Positions 23,747 through 31,571 of a stretch of DNA of 64,000 nucleotides are shown here, in pieces. Where the stretch lies: assembly GCA_020403425.1 (NCBI GenBank), contig JADBXR010000011.1, positions 36,632 through 100,631 of the forward strand, written 5' to 3'. The translations under genes and the position numbers were made by a program. Within the stretch, counting starts at the first letter, position 1. Each line of letters starts with the position of its first letter. This stretch comes from Chitinophagaceae bacterium (lineage in GTDB: Bacteria > Bacteroidota > Bacteroidia > Chitinophagales > Chitinophagaceae). The notes under the pieces were generated by a model, which saw only the letters and a program-made list of their open reading frames with translations, ran no database searches and was not told where the DNA came from.

Positions 23747-26575
23747 GTGAAGAAAATTGCTACCCTGGTCCTTCTTGCTTTTTTATCCCTCTCTGTGGCT
23801 GCTCAAAAGGCCAAAGTGGCCGGTAAGGTATCTAACAGCAAAAATGAAGGTCTGGCAGGCGTTACCATCCGCATCTCCGGCGCCATCACCGGTACCATCA
23901 AGTCGGATGTGGACGGTAGATTCTCTTTCAATGCCGAATCCGGGAAAAAATATTCGCTCACTTTCTCTTATGTAGGTTATAAGGACAAAGAGGTGAATGA
24001 TATCGCCCTCACTAACGCATCAGAGGAAGAGACCGTTAACGTGATCCTGGAAGAAGCCGGTAAGGCCCTGGAAGCCGTTACGGTAAAAGCTTCGGCACGT
24101 AATACCAGCGCCAGGGGCGAAACCATTAACGCACTCATTTCTTACCAGAAGAATACCTCGGCCGTAGCACAGGTGATCTCCGGCGAAGCCATCAAGCGGT
24201 CGCCCGATAAAAATACCAGCGAAGTGCTGAAAAGGGTTCCCGGTACTTCGGTACAGGAAGGTAAATACCTGATCGTTCGTGGTCTGGCCGACCGTTATAA
24301 CCAGGCCATGCTGAACGGCGTACTGCTCACCAGCACCGAACCCGACAGGAAAACCTTCTCTTTCGATGTGTTCCCTGCACCTATGATCGACAATATCATC
24401 ATCAACAAAGCTTTTGTTCCCGAATTGCCCGGTGAGTGGGCGGGAGGTCTGGTGCAGGTGAATACCAAAGACATCCCTTCCAGCAATTTCTTTACTGTTC
24501 AGCTGGGTACCGGTTTCAATACCCAGACCGCAGGGTCTGATTTTTACCAGTACCAGGGCGGTAAACTGGATTTCCTGGGTTTTGACGATGGTACCCGTGG
24601 CCTGCCTGCCAGCATGCCCACCAAATCTGTGTTCAACAGTCTCGACCAGACACAAAAGACCGAATTGGGCAAACAGTTCCCGAATATCTGGGGCACCAAT
24701 AAGAACGCCGCTAACTTTTTCCCGGTAACCAATAAGTCCTTCCAGGTAAGCGGTGGATTTAACAGGAACCTGGGCAGCAGCAGCAAACTGGGCGTGGTAT
24801 TGGCACTCACCTATAACCAGAGTTTCAAAAGGACCAATTTCGAGAACCGCCTGTACTCCATCAACGGAGGAACGGCCAGCCTGAACTTTGATTATTACAA
24901 CGATAAATACAGCCAGGATGTATTATGGGGTGCACTGGGTAATGTGACCCTGCAACTGGGCGCTAATCATAAGATCTCCTGGAAATCGATCCTGAACGTA
25001 AACGCAACCGATTATACCACCAAACGTACCGGTAAGGATTTTGAGAACGATCCCATCAATGGTGAGAATATCCGCGCAACAGAGCTGGCGCTGAAATCCA
25101 ATACCTTCTTCAATACACAGGTGACAGGAGACCATAACCTGCCAGCCCTGAAAGCCAAGTTCCACTGGTACGGCAGCTTTAACATCCTTGACCAGTATAT
25201 TCCTGACCAACGTCGTATCCAGTACAACCAGAACGTGGTGGTGCCGGGTTCTCCTTACCTGTTGCTGGTATCGGCCTCTAAGACCTCACAGCGCAGCGGT
25301 AGCCGTTACTTCGGATTCCTGAGCGATTATGTATATACAGCCGGTGGTGATATTGCCAAGAATTTCACCATGGGCGGTCGCACACAATCTGTAAAACTGG
25401 GTTACCTGTTACAGGTGAAAGACCGTTTGTTCGACTCCAGGCCTTTCTCTGTTTACCTGCCGATCGATAATCCTTCTTTGCGTTTGCTGAGTGAGGACCA
25501 GGTGTTCAGTCCGCAGAACTACGGTACCGGTTTCGATAACAAATTTGCCTTCAACGAGATCTATGGCGATCAATACCGTTATATGGCCAACACCATCCTG
25601 AACGCAGGTTTCCTGCAGTTCGATAACCAGTTGGGCCGCCAGCTGCGTGCTACCTGGGGACTGCGCTGGGAGAATTTTGATCAGCTCGTAGGAAGTGTTA
25701 ACCAGAAAGACCCACGACATGTACATACCCAGGTAAATGACTTTTTACCCGGTGCCAATTTTACCTATAAGTTGAATGAGCAGACCAACCTGCGTCTCTC
25801 CGGTTCACAGACCGTGATCAGACCAGAGTTCCGTGAGTTGAGTCCCTTCGCGTTCTTCGATTTTGACCTGGGTGCCACCACTACCGGTAACAAGGACCTG
25901 CAGCGTACCAAAGTGACCAATGCCGACCTGCGTTACGAGTTCTACCCAAGAGCGGGTGAACTGTTCACCGTAGGCGTGTTCTATAAGTACTTCAACAAAC
26001 CCATCGAGTTATACTTTAACCAGACAGGCGCCGGAAGTTCCAGCACTTTCAACTACATCAATGCCGATAAGGCCTCAGGTTATGGTGTGGAACTGGATCT
26101 CCGCAAGAAATTGGATGTAGTGGCAGATGCTTTGCGCAACTTCACTTTCCAGGGTAACTTCTCTTATATCTATAACCGTGTTACCAGTGAAGGTACCAAC
26201 CTCGATCGTCCCATGCAGGGCCAGAGTCCTTACCTCATCAACGCCTCTTTACAGTACGATGTAGAGAAGTACGGGATCAGCACCACTTTATTGTTCAACC
26301 AGATCGGCCGCCGTATTCTGTATGTGGGTAGTAACGAATACCCTCCGGTATGGGAGAACCCGCGTGCACTGATCGATCTCCAGATCGCCAAAAAAGTGCT
26401 GAAGAGGAAAGGAGAGCTGAAACTGAATATCTCAGACCTGCTGAATCAGGTGGCCTACTACTACCACGACCTGAATAACAACGGTAAGTTCGATAAAGGC
26501 GGGGCAGATGCCATTTCCATAGCCCGTAAATACGGAACCAATGTGAGCCTTTCATTCTCTTACAGTATCAAATAA
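23747..26575 (+). CDS. TonB-dependent outer membrane receptor with carboxypeptidase-regulatory-like domain
   Basis: Outer-membrane receptor of 942 residues starting with GTG. The signal peptide (MKKIATLVLLAFLSLSVAAQ) is followed by a carboxypeptidase-regulatory-like domain (about 25-110) and a TonB plug (about 135-245) with VLKRVPGTSVQEGKYLIVRGL. Then comes a beta-barrel ending in SLSFSYSIK. It lacks the SusC-specific plug signature seen in the other two receptors here, so it belongs to the non-SusC class. It is followed after 37 bp by a lipoprotein gene, forming a two-gene operon ended by a terminator at 28125. The array at 23670-23708 suggests control by an OmpR/PhoB-type regulator, possibly phosphate starvation. 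The ligand is unknown. Confidence 0.88.
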   Translation: MKKIATLVLLAFLSLSVAAQKAKVAGKVSNSKNEGLAGVTIRISGAITGTIKSDVDGRFSFNAESGKKYSLTFSYVGYKDKEVNDIALTNASEEETVNVILEEAGKALEAVTVKASARNTSARGETINALISYQKNTSAVAQVISGEAIKRSPDKNTSEVLKRVPGTSVQEGKYLIVRGLADRYNQAMLNGVLLTSTEPDRKTFSFDVFPAPMIDNIIINKAFVPELPGEWAGGLVQVNTKDIPSSNFFTVQLGTGFNTQTAGSDFYQYQGGKLDFLGFDDGTRGLPASMPTKSVFNSLDQTQKTELGKQFPNIWGTNKNAANFFPVTNKSFQVSGGFNRNLGSSSKLGVVLALTYNQSFKRTNFENRLYSINGGTASLNFDYYNDKYSQDVLWGALGNVTLQLGANHKISWKSILNVNATDYTTKRTGKDFENDPINGENIRATELALKSNTFFNTQVTGDHNLPALKAKFHWYGSFNILDQYIPDQRRIQYNQNVVVPGSPYLLLVSASKTSQRSGSRYFGFLSDYVYTAGGDIAKNFTMGGRTQSVKLGYLLQVKDRLFDSRPFSVYLPIDNPSLRLLSEDQVFSPQNYGTGFDNKFAFNEIYGDQYRYMANTILNAGFLQFDNQLGRQLRATWGLRWENFDQLVGSVNQKDPRHVHTQVNDFLPGANFTYKLNEQTNLRLSGSQTVIRPEFRELSPFAFFDFDLGATTTGNKDLQRTKVTNADLRYEFYPRAGELFTVGVFYKYFNKPIELYFNQTGAGSSSTFNYINADKASGYGVELDLRKKLDVVADALRNFTFQGNFSYIYNRVTSEGTNLDRPMQGQSPYLINASLQYDVEKYGISTTLLFNQIGRRILYVGSNEYPPVWENPRALIDLQIAKKVLKRKGELKLNISDLLNQVAYYYHDLNNNGKFDKGGADAISIARKYGTNVSLSFSYSIK

Positions 26576-26612
26576 AATAAAGCCAACAAGTAAACGCTAT
26601 AAAAACACAAAC

Positions 26613-28106
26613 ATGAAAAAGTTACTTATCCTGATTACATCGGTGGGATTGCTCGCAACCAGCTGTCGTAAGATCGAAGTGGACGGTGGAACAACCACTA
26701 CCACCACTCCGTCTCCTACAGCAGAGAATACCATCCTGGAGGGTCGTATCATCAACAACCTTACCCTGAAAGCAGCGTATACCTACAAGCTGCGCGGACT
26801 GGTATATGTGACCAACGGGGCCATCCTGACCATCGAGCCGGGAACCAAGATCGTGGGTGAGAACGGAAGGAACGGCTGTCTGATCATTACACGAGGTGCC
26901 AAGATCATCGCAGACGGTACACCCGATAAACCGATCGTATTTACATCAGAAGCGCCTACACCACAGCGTGGCGACTGGGCCGGCCTGGTTGTCCTGGGTC
27001 AGGCACCCAATAACTCTTCTTTCAATGGTGTGGATGGTATAGGTGAGATAGAGGGTGGTATCAATAACAGTGATGGCCTGGGTCTGTATGGACTGGGCGC
27101 TACTTCCTCCAACCTGGCCGATAACAGCGGGATCCTGCGTTATGTAAGGATCGAATATGCCGGATACGCTTTCCTGCCCGATAAGGAGATCAACGGTTTG
27201 ACCCTGGGTGGTGTGGGTAACCAGACCATTGTTGACTATGTACAGGTATCGTATGCCAATGATGACTCATTCGAGTGGTTCGGCGGTTCTGTTAACTGTA
27301 AACACCTGATCTCATTCCGTACACTGGATGATGACTTCGATACCGATAACGGTTTCAGCGGTAAGGTACAGTTCGGTATCTCCCTGCGTGATTCCGCTAT
27401 TGCAGATATCTCCAAGAGTGAGGCTTTTGAAAGCGATAACGATGCGAATGGTTCAGACAGGACCACTTTCATGACAACCATCCCGGTAAGTGCGAACAAT
27501 CCGGTAGCCATCACTCCTACAAAAACCAATGCGGTGTTCAGTAATATGACACTGATCGGACCTAAAGAAACAGCCAATTCAAAAGGAAATAGCCTGTTCC
27601 TGGCCGGTGCCCAGATCCGCAGGAACTCTGAGCAGAGTATCATGAACTCTATCTTCCTGGGTTGGAACGGTGGTTCCGTGAATGGCTTACTGATCGATGC
27701 CAGTAAAGGAGCACCTACAGACAAGAACCTGGATCCTGCCGGTGGTCTGAACTTCAGGAACAATATCATTGCAGGTGTCACCACCAATGCGGTAAGTTAT
27801 GCGGCAAGTGCAACAGCGCCAACCGGTGCTACCAAAGCCACTATTACCGATTGGGTGAATACGACCGCTTATGGTAACGTATTACTGGCTAACAATACAG
27901 ATGCCGGTCTGACAGCGCCATTCAATTACAGTGCGCCTGATTTCAACCCAAGCTCTGCTACTGCAGCTGCTGCGACCGGTGCTGATTTCAGCAGTGCTAA
28001 ATTAAAGACCTCTACCACTGGTAAACCTGACTTCACCGCGGTATCTTACAAGGGAGCCTGCGCCGTAGGCGATACCTGGTGGAAAACCTGGACCTCTTTT
28101 AAATAA
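26613..28106 (+). CDS. Surface lipoprotein, likely right-handed beta-helix, partner of TonB receptor
   Basis: The lipoprotein signal MKKLLILITSVGLLATSC places the lipidated cysteine at 18, followed by a Thr/Pro-rich linker. The body shows repeated hydrophobic/Asn/Gly-rich strands such as GAILTIEPGTKIVGENG, GILRYVRIEYAGYAF and NGLTLGGVGNQTIVDYVQVSYANDDSFEWFGG, which suggest a parallel beta-helix. The acidic DDDFDTDNGFSGKVQF stretch could bind a metal. I recognise this as a widespread family encoded beside TonB receptors, but no activity is established to my knowledge. Co-transcription with the receptor points to extracellular capture or processing of its ligand. The length is 497 residues. Confidence 0.65.
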   Translation: MKKLLILITSVGLLATSCRKIEVDGGTTTTTTPSPTAENTILEGRIINNLTLKAAYTYKLRGLVYVTNGAILTIEPGTKIVGENGRNGCLIITRGAKIIADGTPDKPIVFTSEAPTPQRGDWAGLVVLGQAPNNSSFNGVDGIGEIEGGINNSDGLGLYGLGATSSNLADNSGILRYVRIEYAGYAFLPDKEINGLTLGGVGNQTIVDYVQVSYANDDSFEWFGGSVNCKHLISFRTLDDDFDTDNGFSGKVQFGISLRDSAIADISKSEAFESDNDANGSDRTTFMTTIPVSANNPVAITPTKTNAVFSNMTLIGPKETANSKGNSLFLAGAQIRRNSEQSIMNSIFLGWNGGSVNGLLIDASKGAPTDKNLDPAGGLNFRNNIIAGVTTNAVSYAASATAPTGATKATITDWVNTTAYGNVLLANNTDAGLTAPFNYSAPDFNPSSATAAAATGADFSSAKLKTSTTGKPDFTAVSYKGACAVGDTWWKTWTSFK

Positions 28107-28124
28107 GGAATTAATATCCTATCG

Positions 28125-28154
28125 AAGCCGCTCCGGATCATCGGGGCGGCTTTT
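28125..28154 (+). terminator. Intrinsic terminator after TonB receptor/lipoprotein operon
   Basis: AAGCCGCTCCG (28125-28135) pairs, with one T-G wobble, with CGGGGCGGCTT (28142-28152), followed by T residues. It lies 18 bp after the lipoprotein stop. Confidence 0.75.
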
Positions 28155-28179
28155 GTATACCAGTAGTTCTATAGTTTTG
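28153..28179 (+). promoter_or_regulatory. Putative promoter of the small lipoprotein gene
   Basis: TAGTTTTG at 28172-28179 fits TAnnTTTG exactly. A TTG at 28153-28155 lies 16 bp upstream, one short of the usual 17-23. The start codon is at 28199. The upstream element overlaps the U-tract of the preceding terminator. Confidence 0.45.
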
Positions 28180-28198
28180 TAACAGAAAATCAGCTAAC

Positions 28199-28804
28199 AT
28201 GAACATCATCAGGAACAGTGTTTTCGCAATGCTTTTTTTGTTAACGGCCTGCCAGGGCGGTAACCAGGAAGAAGCACAAAAAGAAGAAAGTAAAACGACT
28301 GATACAGTGAAAATGGCTGAGTCCATCCGCACCAACCTTTCTTACCTGAACGACTACAATGCGCTTGAGCAGTTGTTCACAAACGATAACTGGCTCATAC
28401 CCGGTGCCAAGGACAGCAGTTATCTCTATGTAAGTAGACTGGGTAATTATGTGGTAAAGACCTATGCCTACCAGTTGGTAAAAGGAGATTCTGCTCATGT
28501 GCAGTATGCTTCCATCCAGACGGAAAAAGATCAATTGGTATGGCAGTTCAATGGACAGCAACTATACCTTACCAGCGCTACCCGTGCCCGGGCAGTATTT
28601 GCCGTTGTAGGTGCCGATTCGCTGAAGTATGAATTTGTGCGACTGGATGATAACAAGATCAGCCTTACCTATCCCGATAAGAAAAAAGTGGTGATGAAGA
28701 AAATGCTCCAATTCAGCCTCTTCCTTGCCCGCAGCCGTTACGATTTTACCAACGGAACCAGGTATGCATTTGATACTACGCAGTTTAATAGGAAGAAGGG
28801 GTAG
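28199..28804 (+). CDS. Hypothetical lipoprotein
   Basis: A 201-residue protein with lipobox LTAC (Cys18) after MNIIRNSVFAMLFL, then a short charged linker (EEAQKEESK). A mixed domain follows that is rich in short beta-strand-like segments (SYLYVSRLGNYVVKTYAYQL, QLVWQFNGQQLYL). I do not recognise the family. A promoter box lies just upstream and a repeat tract just downstream, so it is probably a single-gene unit. It faces the convergent DUF983 gene across 190 bp of inverted heptamer repeats. Its TAG stop lies at the edge of that repeat tract. Confidence 0.75.
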   Translation: MNIIRNSVFAMLFLLTACQGGNQEEAQKEESKTTDTVKMAESIRTNLSYLNDYNALEQLFTNDNWLIPGAKDSSYLYVSRLGNYVVKTYAYQLVKGDSAHVQYASIQTEKDQLVWQFNGQQLYLTSATRARAVFAVVGADSLKYEFVRLDDNKISLTYPDKKKVVMKKMLQFSLFLARSRYDFTNGTRYAFDTTQFNRKKG

Positions 28805-28994
28805 GGGAGTGAGTAGTCAGTAGTGAGTGGGTAGTAGTGAGTGAGATAATGGACAATGGTGAATGGTCAATTGTCAATTGTCAATTGTCAATGAGACTGT
28901 TGCTACTTATTGCCCATTCACCATTCACAACTGCCACTCCCTACTCACCACTAACCACTCACGATTCACGACTCACGACTCACGTCTTCCTCCC
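28805..28994. repeat. Mirror-arranged heptamer repeat tract between convergent genes
   Basis: The left half is built of GAGTAGT/GTGAGTG, GTGAATG and TCAATTG words (three tandem TCAATTG near 28872-28892). The right half holds the reverse complements (CCATTCA, ACTCACC, ACTCACG). The tract could fold back on itself and may act as a two-way terminator for the lipoprotein and DUF983 genes. Confidence 0.75.
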
Positions 28995-29450
28995 TCACCA
29001 ATTCTTCATATGCTCGGGAACGATCCTTTCTGCTTTGGGGGTGGGTTTGTTTCTCCAGTTGGGGTCGTATTTAACGAACCAGCTAAGCCAGAGTATCCTG
29101 GATAAACGCATCAATACCGGTTGCAGTATCAGGAGGATGGTGAATGCGGTTCCCATCCAGTAGAATATGCGGTTGTCGTCGATGGAGAAAGTGACGCCGA
29201 TCAGTACTTTCCAGGCAACGAAAGTGGCTACCAGTACGGCAATGCTCAACGCATAGCTGACATAACCGGTCCCGTAATAAAATCCCACTTCTATCTCGGT
29301 GGGCTGTCCGCAAACCGGGCAGTGTTCATGCATGCGGATACTGTTCTTCTCGTAGGCACTGTTTTTCTCAAAAACCTTCCCCTCGCGGCACCTGGGACAA
29401 CGGTTGCCGAGTATACTGGTCAGGTAATACCTTTTCTTCTTCTCTGGCAT
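28995..29450 (-). CDS. DUF983 membrane protein with zinc-ribbon-like N-terminus
   Basis: The 151-residue protein has two CxxC pairs near the N-terminus (CPRCREG and CPVCGQP), likely a small zinc ribbon. The family signature GFYYGTGYVSYALSIAV and two hydrophobic segments (about 65-90 and 95-120) follow. DUF983 proteins are common in Bacteroidota and alpha-proteobacteria and have no assigned activity. It lies downstream of murF on the same strand, but a large palindrome at 29540-29591 separates them. The last residues, EHMKNW, abut the repeat tract. Confidence 0.85.
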   Translation of the reverse strand: MPEKKKRYYLTSILGNRCPRCREGKVFEKNSAYEKNSIRMHEHCPVCGQPTEIEVGFYYGTGYVSYALSIAVLVATFVAWKVLIGVTFSIDDNRIFYWMGTAFTILLILQPVLMRLSRILWLSWFVKYDPNWRNKPTPKAERIVPEHMKNW

Positions 29451-29539
29451 ATACTTTCTGTTGATTAAAATGCAAAGGTACTGAATTGCAACGGGGAACC
29501 TGACAATCTGAGCATCCGTTCATGAAATCGAATTAAAAA

Positions 29540-29591
29540 CGCGCCTTTGCGCCTTAGCGAGATTTTTTGTACGCTACGGCGCAAAGGCGCG
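29540..29591. repeat. Large GC-rich inverted repeat between murF and DUF983 gene
   Basis: The left arm 29540-29559 (CGCGCCTTTGCGCCTTAGCG) pairs with the right arm 29572-29591 (CGCTACGGCGCAAAGGCGCG) with one mismatch, around a 12-nt T-rich loop. It lies 41 bp after the murF stop (minus strand) and could stop murF transcription. The CTTTGCGCC word looks like a dispersed intergenic repeat rather than a plain terminator. Confidence 0.7.
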
Positions 29592-29632
29592 GCTAGAGAA
29601 CAGCAGTTAGGATTTGCGAATAGGTAATTTTT

Positions 29633-30916
29633 TTACGCGGGTAATATCTTCTCCATCTGCATACTTCTGGAGCCTTTGATGAGAAAATGGGTATGCTCAA
29701 AACCCTGCCCGGCAAACCATTGGGCTGCGGCAGCCGAATCGGGGAAGAAGATAAAACCGTGATCGGTCTTACTGAAATCACCACCCACCAGTACCACCTG
29801 TTTCCAGGGATGTTGTTTGATCAGCTGTACAATGGCTTCGTGTTCGGCCACGCTTTGTTCACCCAGTTCCATCATGCCGCCCAGCATCAGCACTTTGTTG
29901 TCCGCCGGGATCTTTGCGAAGTTCTCGATGGCGGCCTTCATACTGGTCGGATTGGCGTTGTAGGCATCCAGTACAATGGTATTGGTCCCTCTTTGCACTA
30001 ACTGGGAGCGACTGTTAGAGGGGGCATACTGTTCAATGGCCGCTACGATCTTTTCTTCCGGAACGGAAAAGTATTTGCCGATCACTACGGCGCAAAGGAT
30101 ATTGGGCAGGTTGTAATCGCCCACCAGTTGTGTTTTGATGGTACGGGGCTGCGCAAATCCCTGCGTTACGGTTACTTCCAGGAAGGGTTCATTGGCTTGT
30201 ACCTGCCCCTGCACCTGTCCCTGGCTTTGGCCATACTGCACAATATGCGGTACGGACCGGCTCATGGTTTGCAGGTAATCGTAGTCGGCATACACAAATG
30301 CCGTCCCATCGTGTACAGAGAGGAAATCGTATAACTCACCTTTCCCTTTTCTTACTCCTTCTACACCGCCGAAGCCTTCCAGGTGTGCCTTGCCGCAGTT
30401 GGTGATCACGCCATGTGTAGGCTCGGTATAAACGCAATAACCGGCTATCTCTTTCTGGTGATTGGCGCCCATCTCTATCACGGCCATTTCCGCATCGGGA
30501 TGCACACTTAGCAGGGTAAGCGGTACGCCAATATGGTTGTTCAGGTTACCCTGTGTGGTATAGGTCTTGTAATGCGAGGAAAGAACCGCATAGATCAGCT
30601 CTTTGCTGGTGGTTTTTCCATTGCTGCCGGTGATGCCGATAAAAGGTATGGTAAATTGACGGCGATGATAATGGGCCAGCTCCTGTAAGGTCGCTAATGT
30701 GTCAGCCACCCTGATCAGCCGGTTGTCCGAGGGATCCACGTCCTCGTCCACTACCGCATAGGCCGCACCCGCTTCCAGCGCCTGTTTGGCAAACCGGTTG
30801 CCATTAAAATTGGGTCCTTTCAGCGCAAAGAAAATATCCCCCTGCTTCAGTTTTCTCGTATCTGTCTGCACGGAAGGATGCTGTTGGAAGATCTTGTATA
30901 ATTCAGCTATGTTCAC
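29633..30916 (-). CDS. murF: UDP-N-acetylmuramoyl-tripeptide--D-alanyl-D-alanine ligase
   Basis: Cytoplasmic Mur ligase adding D-Ala-D-Ala to the peptidoglycan precursor. The 427-residue protein starts with GTG. The N-terminal substrate domain includes TDTRKLKQGDIFFALKGPNFNGN, and the ATP-binding P-loop GITGSNGKTT is at 94-103 (Lys101). The Mur-specific EMGANHQKEI is near 148-157 and the C-terminal domain starts around VLDAYNANPTSMKAAIENF. Lack of MurE/MurD-specific features and the DAYNANP motif favour MurF. Its neighbour gldJ, then porU and porV, reproduces an arrangement I recall from other Bacteroidota. Confidence 0.93.
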   Translation of the reverse strand: MNIAELYKIFQQHPSVQTDTRKLKQGDIFFALKGPNFNGNRFAKQALEAGAAYAVVDEDVDPSDNRLIRVADTLATLQELAHYHRRQFTIPFIGITGSNGKTTSKELIYAVLSSHYKTYTTQGNLNNHIGVPLTLLSVHPDAEMAVIEMGANHQKEIAGYCVYTEPTHGVITNCGKAHLEGFGGVEGVRKGKGELYDFLSVHDGTAFVYADYDYLQTMSRSVPHIVQYGQSQGQVQGQVQANEPFLEVTVTQGFAQPRTIKTQLVGDYNLPNILCAVVIGKYFSVPEEKIVAAIEQYAPSNSRSQLVQRGTNTIVLDAYNANPTSMKAAIENFAKIPADNKVLMLGGMMELGEQSVAEHEAIVQLIKQHPWKQVVLVGGDFSKTDHGFIFFPDSAAAAQWFAGQGFEHTHFLIKGSRSMQMEKILPA

Positions 30917-30935
30917 AGTAATTATTTTAATGGAT

Positions 30936-30943
30936 CAAACTTA
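30936..30943 (-). promoter_or_regulatory. Putative -7 box for murF
   Basis: On the minus strand TAAGTTTG (30943 to 30936) fits TAnnTTTG and lies 20 bp before the GTG start. No TTG is present at the usual upstream spacing; octamer repeat words of the GCGCATTA type occupy that position. Confidence 0.35.
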
Positions 30944-30954
30944 TTTAATATTGG

Positions 30955-31390
30955 TGAATTAGCGCATTAGCGGATTAGCGAATTGGCGGATCAGTACATG
31001 GACGCATTGGTTCCACTCATTCGCCTGCTCTGCGTCAGCTACCCCCACTCTCTACTCACTACTCCCAATTGACCATTGCCCATTGCCCATCCATTTATCT
31101 TTGCTGGTCTTCTATTTTCATTTGAGCATCTTCCTCCACACATAATACACCGGGCTAAAGCCCGGCCAATAAGAAATCCAGATAATCTTCCCATCCACGC
31201 CCTGAAGGGCGCGGCCAATCCTGCATGAAAGAGAAAATGCACAAATAAGCAATATTCGGAAAGAGGAGGTCAAATGATAAAAGCTACCCAGACCGTCGTC
31301 ATGCAGGCGCGACAACTACCACTCCCCACTCCCCACTCCCCACTCCCTACTCACCACTCACCACTCACCATTGCCCATTCACTCATTAAC
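30955..31390. repeat. Mosaic repeat tract between murF and gldJ
   Basis: In order: octamers GCGCATTA/GCGGATTA (30960-30995); heptamers ACTCACT, CCATTGC (31050-31092); two hairpins CCGGGCTAAAGCCCGG (31150-31165) and CGCCCTGAAGGGCG (31198-31211), each followed by a GGCCAAT; a non-repeat stretch; then tandem heptamers ACTCCCC x4, ACTCACC x3, CCATTGC and CCATTCA (31319-31383). No gene is supported here. Confidence 0.8.
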
Positions 31391-31392
31391 TA

Positions 31393-31423
31393 AAAAGCCA
31401 CCCCGATCCGGGATGGCTTTTGC
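31393..31423. terminator. Hairpin with T-tract, probable terminator
   Basis: AAAAGCCA (31393-31400) and TGGCTTTT (31414-31421) enclose CCCCGATCCGGGA, giving an 8-bp plus 4-bp stem with one mismatch. A/T tracts on both sides would let it work on either strand. It lies 135 bp beyond the gldJ stop. Confidence 0.5.
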
Positions 31424-31446
31424 TGTATTTCTACCTTTTCCTAAGC

Positions 31447-31571
31447 TCAGATTTCACAGATTGATCGCTGATTTCACAGATTGAACGCTGATTTCACTGA
31501 TTAGGGTATGATTTTCTATGATCTGCGCCATCATACCCTAATCAGTGAAATCAGTGATCAGCGTTTGTTTC
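31447..31571. repeat. 20-bp tandem repeat leading into a 24-bp inverted repeat at the gldJ stop
   Basis: The unit GATTTCACAGATTGATCGCT occurs twice with small changes, then a third, diverged copy continues as TTAGGGTATGA. That segment (31488-31511) is the perfect reverse complement of 31531-31554. The right arm runs into the end of gldJ: its last codons and TGA (31558-31566) are part of the repeat word AACGCTGAT. Confidence 0.8.
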
